Shown: piece by piece, positions 34,127-41,916 of the stretch
Layout of the letters: every line of letters starts with the position of its first letter
Numbering within the stretch: position 1 is the first letter of the stretch
Source of the DNA: Stutzerimonas azotifigens
GTDB lineage: Bacteria > Pseudomonadota > Gammaproteobacteria > Pseudomonadales > Pseudomonadaceae
Assembly: GCF_013522725.1 (NCBI RefSeq)
Contig: NZ_JAAMRF010000005.1
Location: 124,001-188,000 of the forward strand
DNA length: 64,000 nt
Direction: 5' to 3'
Made by a program: the position numbers and the translations under genes
Notes under the pieces: generated by a model
Database searches by the model: none
Told to the model about the DNA's origin: nothing
The model's input: the letters and a program-made list of their open reading frames with translations, nothing else

Positions 34127-34924
34127 TCAGTGCCGGGTGGGCTTGCTTCCCGGCAGGCACTGCACGAGGATGCGCCGCCAACTGCCATCGTCGATCAGTT
34201 GCTCCAGCGTTTCGCCGAGCGAGTCGAAGAACACTTGATCGATGCGTTTGACCAGTTCCCCGTCGCGTTTCAGCTCGATTGCGTAGAGGTCGTCGGCACG
34301 TTCGTACAGCACGGTAACCCGCCCCTGGAACTTTGCTGTAGCAACGGTGAAGTTGATCGCCGGAGGCGTCCTGATGATGTCGTCGGGCAGCGGATCGACG
34401 AGGGAGAAATCCCGTGCACCGGCATCCACTAGTAAGTGGGTGACGCGGCGAAAGCCATCGGGAGCAGGTAGCTGTTCAAGCTGATTGATGAGTTCCTGCA
34501 ACTCCGGACAGCGTGGCTGTGGGAGCGGTAGCTTGGCCGGTGCCGAGCCGAGAATGTGCGTTTGCACCGTATAAGGCGTGCCGTCTGCGGTGTGCTCAGT
34601 GCGCTCTTCCGGTGTGTCCGCTCGCAGACCGTCGAAACGGCGTCGGGCATACGGTTGGACCTGTACCTTGGTGCCCTCGTCAGGCACCTGGGTCAGCAGT
34701 GCGCGATCAAGCACGGCGAACTCGGCACGGCCGATCTTGACGACGATGGCGTCACCGGTGTCGGCGATCACCTTGCCCTCGAAGGGTTTGGGGTCGATGT
34801 GGAAACCCCACGCTGAGACCTTGGGTTGTCCGTCGAAGATATTGAACTTGAACGTACGGACATTACGAGGGACATGACCGGCGACCAGAACGGGCATTTG
34901 GGCGCGGATGGCTTGGGTATCCAT
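34127..34924 (-). CDS. Conserved ICE core protein of unknown function
   Basis: A 265-residue protein beginning MDTQAIRAQMPVLVAGHVPRNV at ATG 34924; an ATTAAGGAGTC ribosome site precedes it. It has no signal peptide, membrane segment or known catalytic motif that I can see. The middle is mixed charged (QVQPYARRRFDGL) and the C terminus ends in a Trp/Arg-rich stretch. It lies downstream of topB on the same strand, in the ICE maintenance region. I infer it is an ICE core gene from position, but do not know its function. Confidence 0.6.
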   Translation of the reverse strand: MDTQAIRAQMPVLVAGHVPRNVRTFKFNIFDGQPKVSAWGFHIDPKPFEGKVIADTGDAIVVKIGRAEFAVLDRALLTQVPDEGTKVQVQPYARRRFDGLRADTPEERTEHTADGTPYTVQTHILGSAPAKLPLPQPRCPELQELINQLEQLPAPDGFRRVTHLLVDAGARDFSLVDPLPDDIIRTPPAINFTVATAKFQGRVTVLYERADDLYAIELKRDGELVKRIDQVFFDSLGETLEQLIDDGSWRRILVQCLPGSKPTRH

Positions 34925-36038
34925 TGGAGACTCCTTAATGAAAAAGGGACTCCTGCCCGCAAGGGGGGTGTCCCTTGAGGGGTGGATGGCGCGACATGCG
35001 CCGGATAACAAAACAACCAGTGCGGTGAACCGCACCCCAGCCTTTAAGGTTTCGACTGCCTGGGATGTTGCCGGCGACGCCAGCGAACATGCTGCAACGA
35101 TAGTGCGCAGTCGGCGGGCTTGCGCGTGGCAAATCGAAACCGGTGGCCGCCGTATTGACGTCTCCAAGCACTTTTACGATGGGTTAGGGATAGAGACGCT
35201 AGTGCTGGCGTCCTGTTGTTAGGGCGTGGCTTGCAGCCTGGTGCGAACAAAAATACTCGAAGGACTCGCGCGAAGCCGGACCGCTGTCGTCGGCAGTGCC
35301 GATGAAGTAGCCGGCGGTACTGCGGCGTACCTCCAGAGGCAGGCGTTTACCTGCTTAGGTCAGGGCCAGATAACCGATTGGTTCAGTGCAGCGTGACTGA
35401 GGTGCATGGGACATGGAAGATGTCTCCTGGCTGGAATGGAACAAGGCACCGACGCCTTGCAGGCGTTCGGGCGTTCATGGGACAGGTCAGGCTGTGACCA
35501 CCTGCAGTTCGCCGTTGCTCTCGAAGATCAACTGCATGAATGCCCGGGCCAGCTTCGGCTGTTTCGGGTGGCCAGGAGAAAGGGGCCGAAGGCCTGGGCC
35601 TTCGGCTGTTGAGGAAGAAACCACCTGTGAGCTGCTGCAGGGAGTGGCCGTCGTCAAAGCCATCCGCTGTTGCAGCGATTACACTCGACCCTTGTCGTGG
35701 CTGGGGTCGAAATCCTTTGGCACGCATCTGCGTACAAAAGGAACCCGTTGTTTCGCCGGTGGGTTCCGGCGCTGAATACCGTTTGACCCGAAGGGTCTCC
35801 TGGGGGCTCGACCTGCTGTTGAGACAAGGCGCCAGGGGACCCTTCGAAGTGAAAGCTAGCAGATCATAAAGTCCATGTGGTACGGGCTGCGAATGAATCC
35901 GCCTTCTCGTCAAACCAGCTAATCGCCGGCGACGCGCACACGTTGCAGAAGGATAGTGCGTGCTGGGTTCCTCGCGTGAGCGAGGTATGCGTATCGGCCA
36001 TGGCCGATACGGTGGGGGACAAGGGCCGCGACCTATTT
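34925..36038. other. Gene-poor, hairpin-rich gap next to topB
   Basis: In an otherwise tightly packed minus-strand region, 1.1 kb has no supported gene. It contains several perfect inverted repeats: GCCGAAGGCC/GGCCTTCGGC at 35585-35606, GACCC/GGGTC near 35789, CCTCGC/GCGAGG near 35970, and the 20-bp palindrome GTATCGGCCATGGCCGATAC at 35991-36010. Candidate roles are a structured RNA, long leader or replication/transfer site. A longer open frame across 35383-36375 on the minus strand overlaps topB in another frame and is not supported. Confidence 0.5.
35991..36010. repeat. Perfect 20-bp palindrome downstream of topB
   Basis: GTATCGGCCATGGCCGATAC is its own reverse complement. It lies 29 bp beyond the topB stop and next to a second short hairpin (CCTCGC/GCGAGG). 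No T-run follows, so it could be a protein-binding site or a weak terminator. Confidence 0.6.
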
Positions 36039-38030
36039 TTAGATCCGTTGAGGCTTGCGTGTCGCGCTGGCTTTCTGGATGGGCAGGGTGCCCTTGCAAT
36101 CGGGATAGTTGCGGCAGGACCAGAAAGGGCCGGCCTTTCCTGTGCGTTGACGGGTCGGACTGCCGCACAGCGGGCAAACAGGCCCCTCGGGTAGCTTGAT
36201 AGCCAGTGTGGTACCGCGATACTGCTGAACAAGCAGGGTAATCCACATCGATTGCTTTTCGACGAAGGTATCCAGCGTCATGCTGCCGGCTTCGATCATG
36301 TCCAGAGCCTGTTCCCAGACGGCGGTGGTGCCGGGGTCTGTAATAGCTGCGGGCACCGTATTGATGAGTGTGCAAGCCGCCTCGGAGGCGCGCACGGCAC
36401 GGCCTTTCTTGATCAGGTAACCGCGGTCGAGCAGACCTTTGATAATGCTGGCACGCGTGGCCTCGGTGCCGATGCGGGTGGTCTCTTTGAGCTTCTGCTT
36501 CAACCGCGGGTCGGTGACCAGCTTGGCGACGCCTTTCATGGCCTTGACCAAATCACCCTGGGTGTAAGGTTTTGGCGGCTGCGTCTTGAGTGACTTCAGA
36601 TCGATGTGGCCAATCTGGCAGGGCAGCCCTTCGTGCATGGCTGGCAATACCTGGCTGCGCGGTGTCGACTCACGATCGGTATCGTCCGCTTCCGGTACGG
36701 CTAGCACTTGGTGCCAGCCGGGAATGATTACCTGCTTGCCGATGGCTTGCAGATATTGATCGCCGCACAGCAACTGGGCGGTCGTGCGGTCGAACTCGTG
36801 ATGCGGCAGGAATTGCGCTAGGTAGTGTGCGCGGATCAGCTTGTAGACCGCGATCTCCTTGTCGCTCATTGCTGACAGGTTCGCCGGCTCCAGGGTGGGA
36901 ATGATGCCGTGGTGGGCCGATACCTTGCTGTCGTTCCAAGCGCGTGAGCGTTGAGTAGGGTCAAGCTGGTCGAGCAAAGGGCAAAGGGTGGGATCGGTGG
37001 TGAGCACCGCATCGAGCACGGTCGGTACCTCAGCGAACATGCTTTCGGGCAGGTAACCAGAATCTGAACGCGGATAGGTCGTCGCTTTGTGCGTTTCGTA
37101 AAGAGCCTGGGCAATGTCCAGCGTCTCCTGCACGTCGAGGCCCAGCTGGCGTGAACACACTTCCTGCAGAGTGCCGAGGTCGAACGGCAGCGGTGGACAT
37201 TCGCGCACACGCTCTGTTTCAGCCGAGACCACGTCCGCGCTGCCAGCAGCGCGCATGCGATTGGCAGCTTGTTGTGCCGCCGCCTGCTGCAGGCAGCGGC
37301 CTGCGGCATCGGTGCAGCCATCCGGCGCGATCCAGTTGGCAAGGAAGCAGTGCCCGCCAGCCGATAGTGCGACCTCGACGGTCCAGAACGGCACCGAGAC
37401 GAAGCAGGCAATCTCGCGGTCGCGGGTTACCACCAGTGCCAGTGTCGGTGTCTGCACCCGCCCGACCGACAGTACACCGTCGTAGCCGGCCTGACGTCCG
37501 AGAAGTGTGAACAGGCGGCTCAGGTTCATGCCGATAAGCCAGTCTGCCCTCGACCGGGCGAGTGCCGCGTAGTACAGCGGCAGCGTCTCGTTCGATGGTT
37601 TCAGCGCACTCAGCGCCTTGCGAATGCTCGCCTCATTGAGCGCCGACAGCCATAGCCGCCGGATCGGTCCCCGGTAGACGCACAGGTCGAGGATCTCGCG
37701 GGCGATCATCTCGCCTTCGCGGTCCGCATCGGTTGCGATCACCAGCTCGCTGGCCTGGCCGACGAGCTGCTTGACGATCTTGAGTTGCGCTGCGGTTGCG
37801 GCCTTCGGCTCGACGCGCCAGTGCTCGGGAATGATAGGCAGCTGTTCAATAGACCAGCTCTTGTACTGCTCACCGTAGGCTTCCGGTGGTGCCGCTTCGA
37901 TCAGGTGACCAATGCACCAGGTCACGACGATGCCCGCTCCGCTGTAGCAGCCGCTGCCGCGTTGGCTAGCGTTCAACACACGGGCGATGTCTTTGCCTTG
38001 GGAAGGTTTTTCGCACAAGAACACGCGCAT
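36039..38030 (-). CDS. topB: DNA topoisomerase III, ICE-encoded
   Basis: A 663-residue type IA topoisomerase. The Toprim domain has E7 (LCEKPS) and the DADREGE motif at residues 101-107. The active-site tyrosine is Y319 in TTYPRSDSGYLPE. The C-terminal zinc-finger-like segment has CPLC and CRNYPDC near residue 630. It relaxes and decatenates DNA and is a standard member of the ICE maintenance module, distinct from host TopB. I start at ATG 38030, where the family N terminus MRVFLCEKPSQ begins; the longer frame is unsupported. Confidence 0.92.
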   Translation of the reverse strand: MRVFLCEKPSQGKDIARVLNASQRGSGCYSGAGIVVTWCIGHLIEAAPPEAYGEQYKSWSIEQLPIIPEHWRVEPKAATAAQLKIVKQLVGQASELVIATDADREGEMIAREILDLCVYRGPIRRLWLSALNEASIRKALSALKPSNETLPLYYAALARSRADWLIGMNLSRLFTLLGRQAGYDGVLSVGRVQTPTLALVVTRDREIACFVSVPFWTVEVALSAGGHCFLANWIAPDGCTDAAGRCLQQAAAQQAANRMRAAGSADVVSAETERVRECPPLPFDLGTLQEVCSRQLGLDVQETLDIAQALYETHKATTYPRSDSGYLPESMFAEVPTVLDAVLTTDPTLCPLLDQLDPTQRSRAWNDSKVSAHHGIIPTLEPANLSAMSDKEIAVYKLIRAHYLAQFLPHHEFDRTTAQLLCGDQYLQAIGKQVIIPGWHQVLAVPEADDTDRESTPRSQVLPAMHEGLPCQIGHIDLKSLKTQPPKPYTQGDLVKAMKGVAKLVTDPRLKQKLKETTRIGTEATRASIIKGLLDRGYLIKKGRAVRASEAACTLINTVPAAITDPGTTAVWEQALDMIEAGSMTLDTFVEKQSMWITLLVQQYRGTTLAIKLPEGPVCPLCGSPTRQRTGKAGPFWSCRNYPDCKGTLPIQKASATRKPQRI

Positions 38031-38222
38031 GCAGCCTCCAAGCGTGGTCATCGAATGATCCTCAGCATTCCTGACAGGCGCACATGCGGCAGCAAACAAC
38101 ACGGAAAGGACGGAACACAGGTTGTAGCTGCGTTACTTAACAGTTGGGGAGTAGCGCGCTTGTAGTGTCGAGAGTTTGATTGCCAGAAGCTTCGTTCACG
38201 GGCGCGCTGGAGCTCAGTGGAA

Positions 38223-38259
38223 CTCGGTGGAACTATCCCCTGGGGATAGTTCCACCGAG
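38223..38259. promoter_or_regulatory. Long palindrome upstream of topB (candidate ICE operator)
   Basis: A 37-bp perfect palindrome with 18-base arms and one central base. Its core TATCCCCTGGGGATA is repeated at 40127-40141. It lies between the ssb stop (38274) and the topB start (38030), about 200 bp before topB. The long perfect arms could also make an RNA hairpin after ssb. Confidence 0.6.
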
Positions 38260-38273
38260 GTGTGCTGCGGGCA

Positions 38274-38669
38274 TTATTCCGCAGGGTGGGACGGATCGCT
38301 GGCCTGTTTCTGGATCAGCGTTACCGCCTCAAGCCGGTACGGCAGGATGCCTATGCGACGGGCTTCGATCTTGAACGTCACGCGCTCGTTCTCGTCGGCG
38401 TCCTCCCATTCATCGCGCACCGTGCGACCTTCCACCAGTACGCGCATGCCTTTCTGATACAGCGTTTTCCAGTGCTCAGCATCGCGGTGCCACAGTTCCA
38501 CGGGAGCCCAGTACCCACCGCGATCTTCATAGCCATCCTTGGTTGGAACCGGATTGTCGAAATACACGTTCAAGCGCAACAACCGTCGCGGCTCGTCGTT
38601 GCCGCTTGGAAACTCCCTGAACTCCGACGCTGAACCAATGTTGCCTTCGCCGACAAAGTGCGTGCTCAT
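38274..38669 (-). CDS. ssb: Single-stranded DNA-binding protein, ICE-encoded
   Basis: A 131-residue OB-fold protein of the ICE SSB type, beginning MSTHFVGEGNIGSASEF. The RRLLRLNVYFDNP, YWAPVELWHRDAE and KGMRVLVEGR blocks correspond to the SSB core. It lacks the acidic IPF tail of chromosomal SSB. Its ATG overlaps the stop of the DUF3158 gene (ATGA), and it starts at 38669 although the frame is open upstream. In ICEclc an SSB of this kind is expressed in transfer-competent cells, so it probably coats transferred single strands. Confidence 0.86.
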   Translation of the reverse strand: MSTHFVGEGNIGSASEFREFPSGNDEPRRLLRLNVYFDNPVPTKDGYEDRGGYWAPVELWHRDAEHWKTLYQKGMRVLVEGRTVRDEWEDADENERVTFKIEARRIGILPYRLEAVTLIQKQASDPSHPAE

Positions 38670-39217
38670 AGTGACTCCTTGGAGAAAGTGGTGCGGATGG
38701 ACGCAGCGCTTCCAGGGATACGCTGCAGGTAAATCGATTCGGCTTGGGCCACCTTGCTGGCGCACTCGTGAGCCTGTCGGCCGAGCGTGTGTAGGAGGCT
38801 GATCTGCATGTTCAACACGATGCGCTGTACCTCCATGGCGTAGAGGTCATCAATCAGAGGGCCGGGTGTGGCGACGCTGGTGATCAGCGCCTGCCATAGC
38901 GCCACGCCCATGGCGGAGCGATCGGGCCTGCGCCAGCGTAGAAATGTGGTGCCTGCGCCAGTGGTCTGCTGGGCCAGTTCAACGGGAAGCAAGCGGAAGG
39001 GGTACGCGTTCGCCTGAGCAAGAACACGCCGCTGTGCCAACTCGATCAAGTCGTCGCGCAGCGTGTGGCAGTGGCTGGCCCAGGTCTCCATACTCCCCTT
39101 ACCCTTAAAAGGCTGTAAAAGGCCTTTTAGAGAGGCTGCCTGTTCCAGTTTCTGGAAGTCCGCCTGTTCCAAAGGGTGAAAGCGACGAGCGGCCGCAGAG
39201 GTCGAGGAGGTCGTCAT
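38666..39217 (-). CDS. DUF3158-family ICE protein
   Basis: A 183-residue protein, largely helical, without signal peptide or membrane segment. The F-PLEQADF-KLEQAASLKGLLQPFKGKG N-terminal region and FLRWRRPDRSAMGV near residue 92 match the DUF3158 family found in this ICE module. It overlaps the preceding PFL_4669-type gene and the following ssb by 4 bp each, so the three are one translation unit. Function unknown. Confidence 0.8.
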   Translation of the reverse strand: MTTSSTSAAARRFHPLEQADFQKLEQAASLKGLLQPFKGKGSMETWASHCHTLRDDLIELAQRRVLAQANAYPFRLLPVELAQQTTGAGTTFLRWRRPDRSAMGVALWQALITSVATPGPLIDDLYAMEVQRIVLNMQISLLHTLGRQAHECASKVAQAESIYLQRIPGSAASIRTTFSKESL

Positions 39218-40005
39218 GCTGGGTTGTCCTCGTTTTCATCTACCGCAGCTGTCGGGCGATCGGCGTCCGCTACCGGGAAGTCGTCGGCGCTGGCGTCCTC
39301 TGTTCCCTGGTGTGCGGAGGCGGCCAGTGCCGAGCGACGGATAATCGGTGGTGCGTAGCGGGAACGCAGAGTGCCTTCGAGCACGTTCTGCGGCAGTTCG
39401 CCAAGTTTCTCAATGGCTGCTCTGGCTGCGGCATTCTTGGCAGCGAAGTCATCCCTGGTGCAACCCGAGTAGCGGTGCTGCTGTGCCAGCGAGAACAGGC
39501 TACGCAGTGCGTGAGCCCCTTCGTTGAGCCAGCGCTCAAGCGTGCTGCGATCAATCAGGGCGGTGTGGTGGGCCAGGATCAGCTTGCGCGCCAGGTCGTC
39601 GTAATCGGCCAGCAAGTAGACCGCGAGGAAGCCGAGCTGCGCGCTTACGAACAGCGGCAGCTTCACCGGCTGCACGTTCATGTTCTCGCCCAGCGATAGT
39701 GATGGCGGCACGTCGGCCAAGGCCCGGTCCACCTGTTCACGTAACGTCTGCAACGTCTCCTTTGTCTGCGTCAGCTTTTCCTCAACCCTCAGCATCCACC
39801 AGTCCGAATAGGGGTCGTCCTGCTCGGAGCCGCGCTTGATCTTGTTGGCGATGGCGATGAAACCGTTCAGACCAACGATGCCTGGTTTTCCTTCGCTGGG
39901 CGCTCGACCGTGCCAGATGCGCGAGGCGTGATGGGTGTGCAGCGTCAGCGACATTGCACTGCGCAGCGAGCCCAGATTTAGTTGCAAGGTTTTGTCGGTG
40001 GACAT
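39214..40005 (-). CDS. PFL_4669-family ICE protein (InrR-like position)
   Basis: A 263-residue protein of the family named after PFL_4669. The N-terminal LQLNLGSLRSAMSLTLHTHHASRI and the WHGRAPSEG-PGI-GLNGFI blocks are diagnostic. I start it at ATG 40005, where homologues begin, although the frame is open to 40053; neither start has a good ribosome site. In ICEclc the gene at this position, after bisC and before ssb, is inrR, whose promoter is bistably activated. The correspondence is by gene order and size, so it is an inference. It may act in ICE activation. Confidence 0.78.
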   Translation of the reverse strand: MSTDKTLQLNLGSLRSAMSLTLHTHHASRIWHGRAPSEGKPGIVGLNGFIAIANKIKRGSEQDDPYSDWWMLRVEEKLTQTKETLQTLREQVDRALADVPPSLSLGENMNVQPVKLPLFVSAQLGFLAVYLLADYDDLARKLILAHHTALIDRSTLERWLNEGAHALRSLFSLAQQHRYSGCTRDDFAAKNAAARAAIEKLGELPQNVLEGTLRSRYAPPIIRRSALAASAHQGTEDASADDFPVADADRPTAAVDENEDNPA

Positions 40006-40126
40006 GAGGACGACTCGCGGTAGAGGAACGAGTCGCCAGCTTGAGCTGCGCACGGAAGGCGGTCAGTCAACAAACGGCACCTGATGCAGGCGGGTTATTC
40101 GAGCGGAAGGCTGCCTGTTGCAACTA

Positions 40127-40141
40127 TCCCCTGGGGATAAT
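40127..40141. promoter_or_regulatory. ICE palindrome, second copy (upstream of the PFL_4669-type gene)
   Basis: TATCCCCTGGGGATA is a 15-bp palindrome with a single central base, the same core as in the 37-bp palindrome at 38223-38259. It lies about 120 bp before the ATG at 40005, in the short gap after the STY4528-type gene. By synteny this gap corresponds to the inrR promoter of ICEclc. Confidence 0.6.
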
Positions 40142-40172
40142 GCCAAGGGGGTCCAAGCACGTTACCCAGCCG

Positions 40173-41333
40173 CTATTTTTTGTTTAGCAGGGCGTGCAGA
40201 TGGGCGAGGTGTGCCTGGACGACTTCGGGGTTCGCCGGTTGAGCAAGTGGCGCTGGGGGCGGGACGGTGGCAACGGCAATGCTCTGACCTTGTCCTGCCC
40301 ACGCTTTGAATTCGCCGCGGATTGCGGCCTGGATAATGCCGAACAGATAGCCCGCAGGTTTGCGCACCTCGCTACTGCGGCAGCGCGCGGCCCACTCGTC
40401 GAGCACGGCTTGCCGCATTTCGGCTTCCACTTGCTGCAACGCCACCAGCGCGCCGGCCTGCTGTTCATCCTTCAACGCAAGGAAACTCTCAGGCAGTTGC
40501 AGGCCCTGGAGCTCGCGTGTGCGCGGTACAGTACGATTTATACGATTACTGAGTACTTCAGTACGGTCTTGCTTCGGATGCCGAAGAGGGCCGGTTTTGC
40601 TGACATGCGAGCCTGCTGCGGAATCCGAAGACGGCGGTTTTTCATTCCGAAGAAGGACATCGCAGCCTTCTTCGGATTCGACGGAGGTCTGCTCTTGTGG
40701 GTAACTTTCTCGTCCGGACATGTTGCCCTGGGCCATGCGTTGCGCAAGCACCTGCAGGCGCGTCGGTAGGACACGGTCGCTGAGCATCGGGTCTTCGGTG
40801 AGTTCCTGGATGGTGTGGTAGCCAACCCGTTGGATCGCCTTGCTGGCGTGGTTGAGTGCGTGACTCAACAGCCCGAGGTATTCGGGATCAAGCTGCATGG
40901 CCTCGTAAGGTGTGAGTGGCTCATCGTGCAGGACGTAAAGGTTGCCCTTTATGCGGCCGGTCTTGGGATCGCGCCGTCGGCGCACGAGACTGAGCCAGCG
41001 TGTAAGACGCAGGAGTGTAAGTGCGCGTGCCACTGTTTCGTGAGATGCCTGCTCGGAGCAGGGCGTTGATGCCAGATAGGGGCGGAGCTGATCGTAAGTC
41101 GGGAACGCCGTGACCCCATCTTCGTTGAGCAGGAGTCGAAATACCTGCCAGGCGTTGCGTTCCAGCGGCGTCAAACGGCGGTCGAGAAACAGTCTACGGG
41201 GTACGCTTTCATGGCGATTGCCGCTGTATATGAATCCATCGCTGGCTGGATTGCTGTTCTTGGTGGGAGCTAGGTGCTGCAGGGCGTCGTCGAGCAGCGT
41301 TGAAAGAGCGGCAGGGCCTGCCGGCGAGATCAT
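40173..41333 (-). CDS. STY4528-family ICE protein (BisC-like position)
   Basis: A 386-residue protein. An N-terminal winged-helix-like segment (SVPRRLFLDRRLTPLERNAW, residues about 42-62, and the ARALTLLRLTRWLSL helix) is characteristic of the STY4528 pathogenicity-island family, sometimes annotated as replication protein. The C-terminal third is Ala/Pro/Gln-rich. By order and size it corresponds to bisC of ICEclc, one subunit of the BisDC activator of transfer competence; that is inference. It starts 4 bp after the DUF2857 gene and is coupled to it. Confidence 0.8.
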   Translation of the reverse strand: MISPAGPAALSTLLDDALQHLAPTKNSNPASDGFIYSGNRHESVPRRLFLDRRLTPLERNAWQVFRLLLNEDGVTAFPTYDQLRPYLASTPCSEQASHETVARALTLLRLTRWLSLVRRRRDPKTGRIKGNLYVLHDEPLTPYEAMQLDPEYLGLLSHALNHASKAIQRVGYHTIQELTEDPMLSDRVLPTRLQVLAQRMAQGNMSGRESYPQEQTSVESEEGCDVLLRNEKPPSSDSAAGSHVSKTGPLRHPKQDRTEVLSNRINRTVPRTRELQGLQLPESFLALKDEQQAGALVALQQVEAEMRQAVLDEWAARCRSSEVRKPAGYLFGIIQAAIRGEFKAWAGQGQSIAVATVPPPAPLAQPANPEVVQAHLAHLHALLNKK

Positions 41334-41337
41334 GGCC

Positions 41338-41898
41338 TTACACCAGGCCTTGATCGATCCAGCTTCCTATTGCCGCCCAGATCACGGACATGGGCAAAGA
41401 TAGGGCTTCGGCCAGATCCATCGTCAGCTCCAGCATCGTGCTGTCGTCACTCAGCTCGAAGTTGCGCTCTGTAATACCAGCCTTCCACTGCTTCCATAGA
41501 ATTATCTCCTGATCTTCATTCAGAACCGGATGTCGCCCTCGGCGTTTGGGCAGCCCGATGATGTCGCGGCGCAGGGCGACTTCCTGGTGGGTCAGCCCGT
41601 AGAATTTGCTGACCATCTCGGTGCTGGCCCCCAAGCGCAACATACGATCTACCGTGGCGATCTCACGCTCTATGTCGTTCATCTGGCCGACCAAGCGCCA
41701 GAGAACGTCCGTATTCACCGTCACAGAACACCAAGGCACCTGGGCATTAGCCAACAAACTCACCAGGGCGGGGTGTTTCAGTACGTCCAGTTCCCGCTCG
41801 CTGAAGCCCATCGACAGGCAACGGCGAAGTTGGCCGTTACGCAGATCATGCAGAGCCTGAGCGACGACAGCTTGATTGAGCGGATGAGGTGTCGACAT
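41338..41898 (-). CDS. DUF2857-family ICE regulator (BisD-like position)
   Basis: A 186-residue protein of the DUF2857 family. It has QAVVAQALHDLRNGQLRRC, then G-SERELDVL, a V--DVLWRLV helix and the GAS-EM---FYGLT--EVA-RR segment, which resembles a helix-turn-helix. In ICEclc the gene at this place is bisD, which with bisC forms a FlhDC-like activator. I infer the same role. It sits 18 bp after parB and 4 bp before the STY4528-type gene. Confidence 0.82.
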   Translation of the reverse strand: MSTPHPLNQAVVAQALHDLRNGQLRRCLSMGFSERELDVLKHPALVSLLANAQVPWCSVTVNTDVLWRLVGQMNDIEREIATVDRMLRLGASTEMVSKFYGLTHQEVALRRDIIGLPKRRGRHPVLNEDQEIILWKQWKAGITERNFELSDDSTMLELTMDLAEALSLPMSVIWAAIGSWIDQGLV

Positions 41899-41916
41899 GG
41901 TTCTCTCCGGCCTGTT

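Noticed and set aside
35383-36375. 330-residue minus-strand frame reaching into topB
   Set aside because: It overlaps the end of topB in another frame, has a skewed Pro/Arg composition and shows no family motif. The upstream DNA is better explained as hairpin-rich non-coding sequence.
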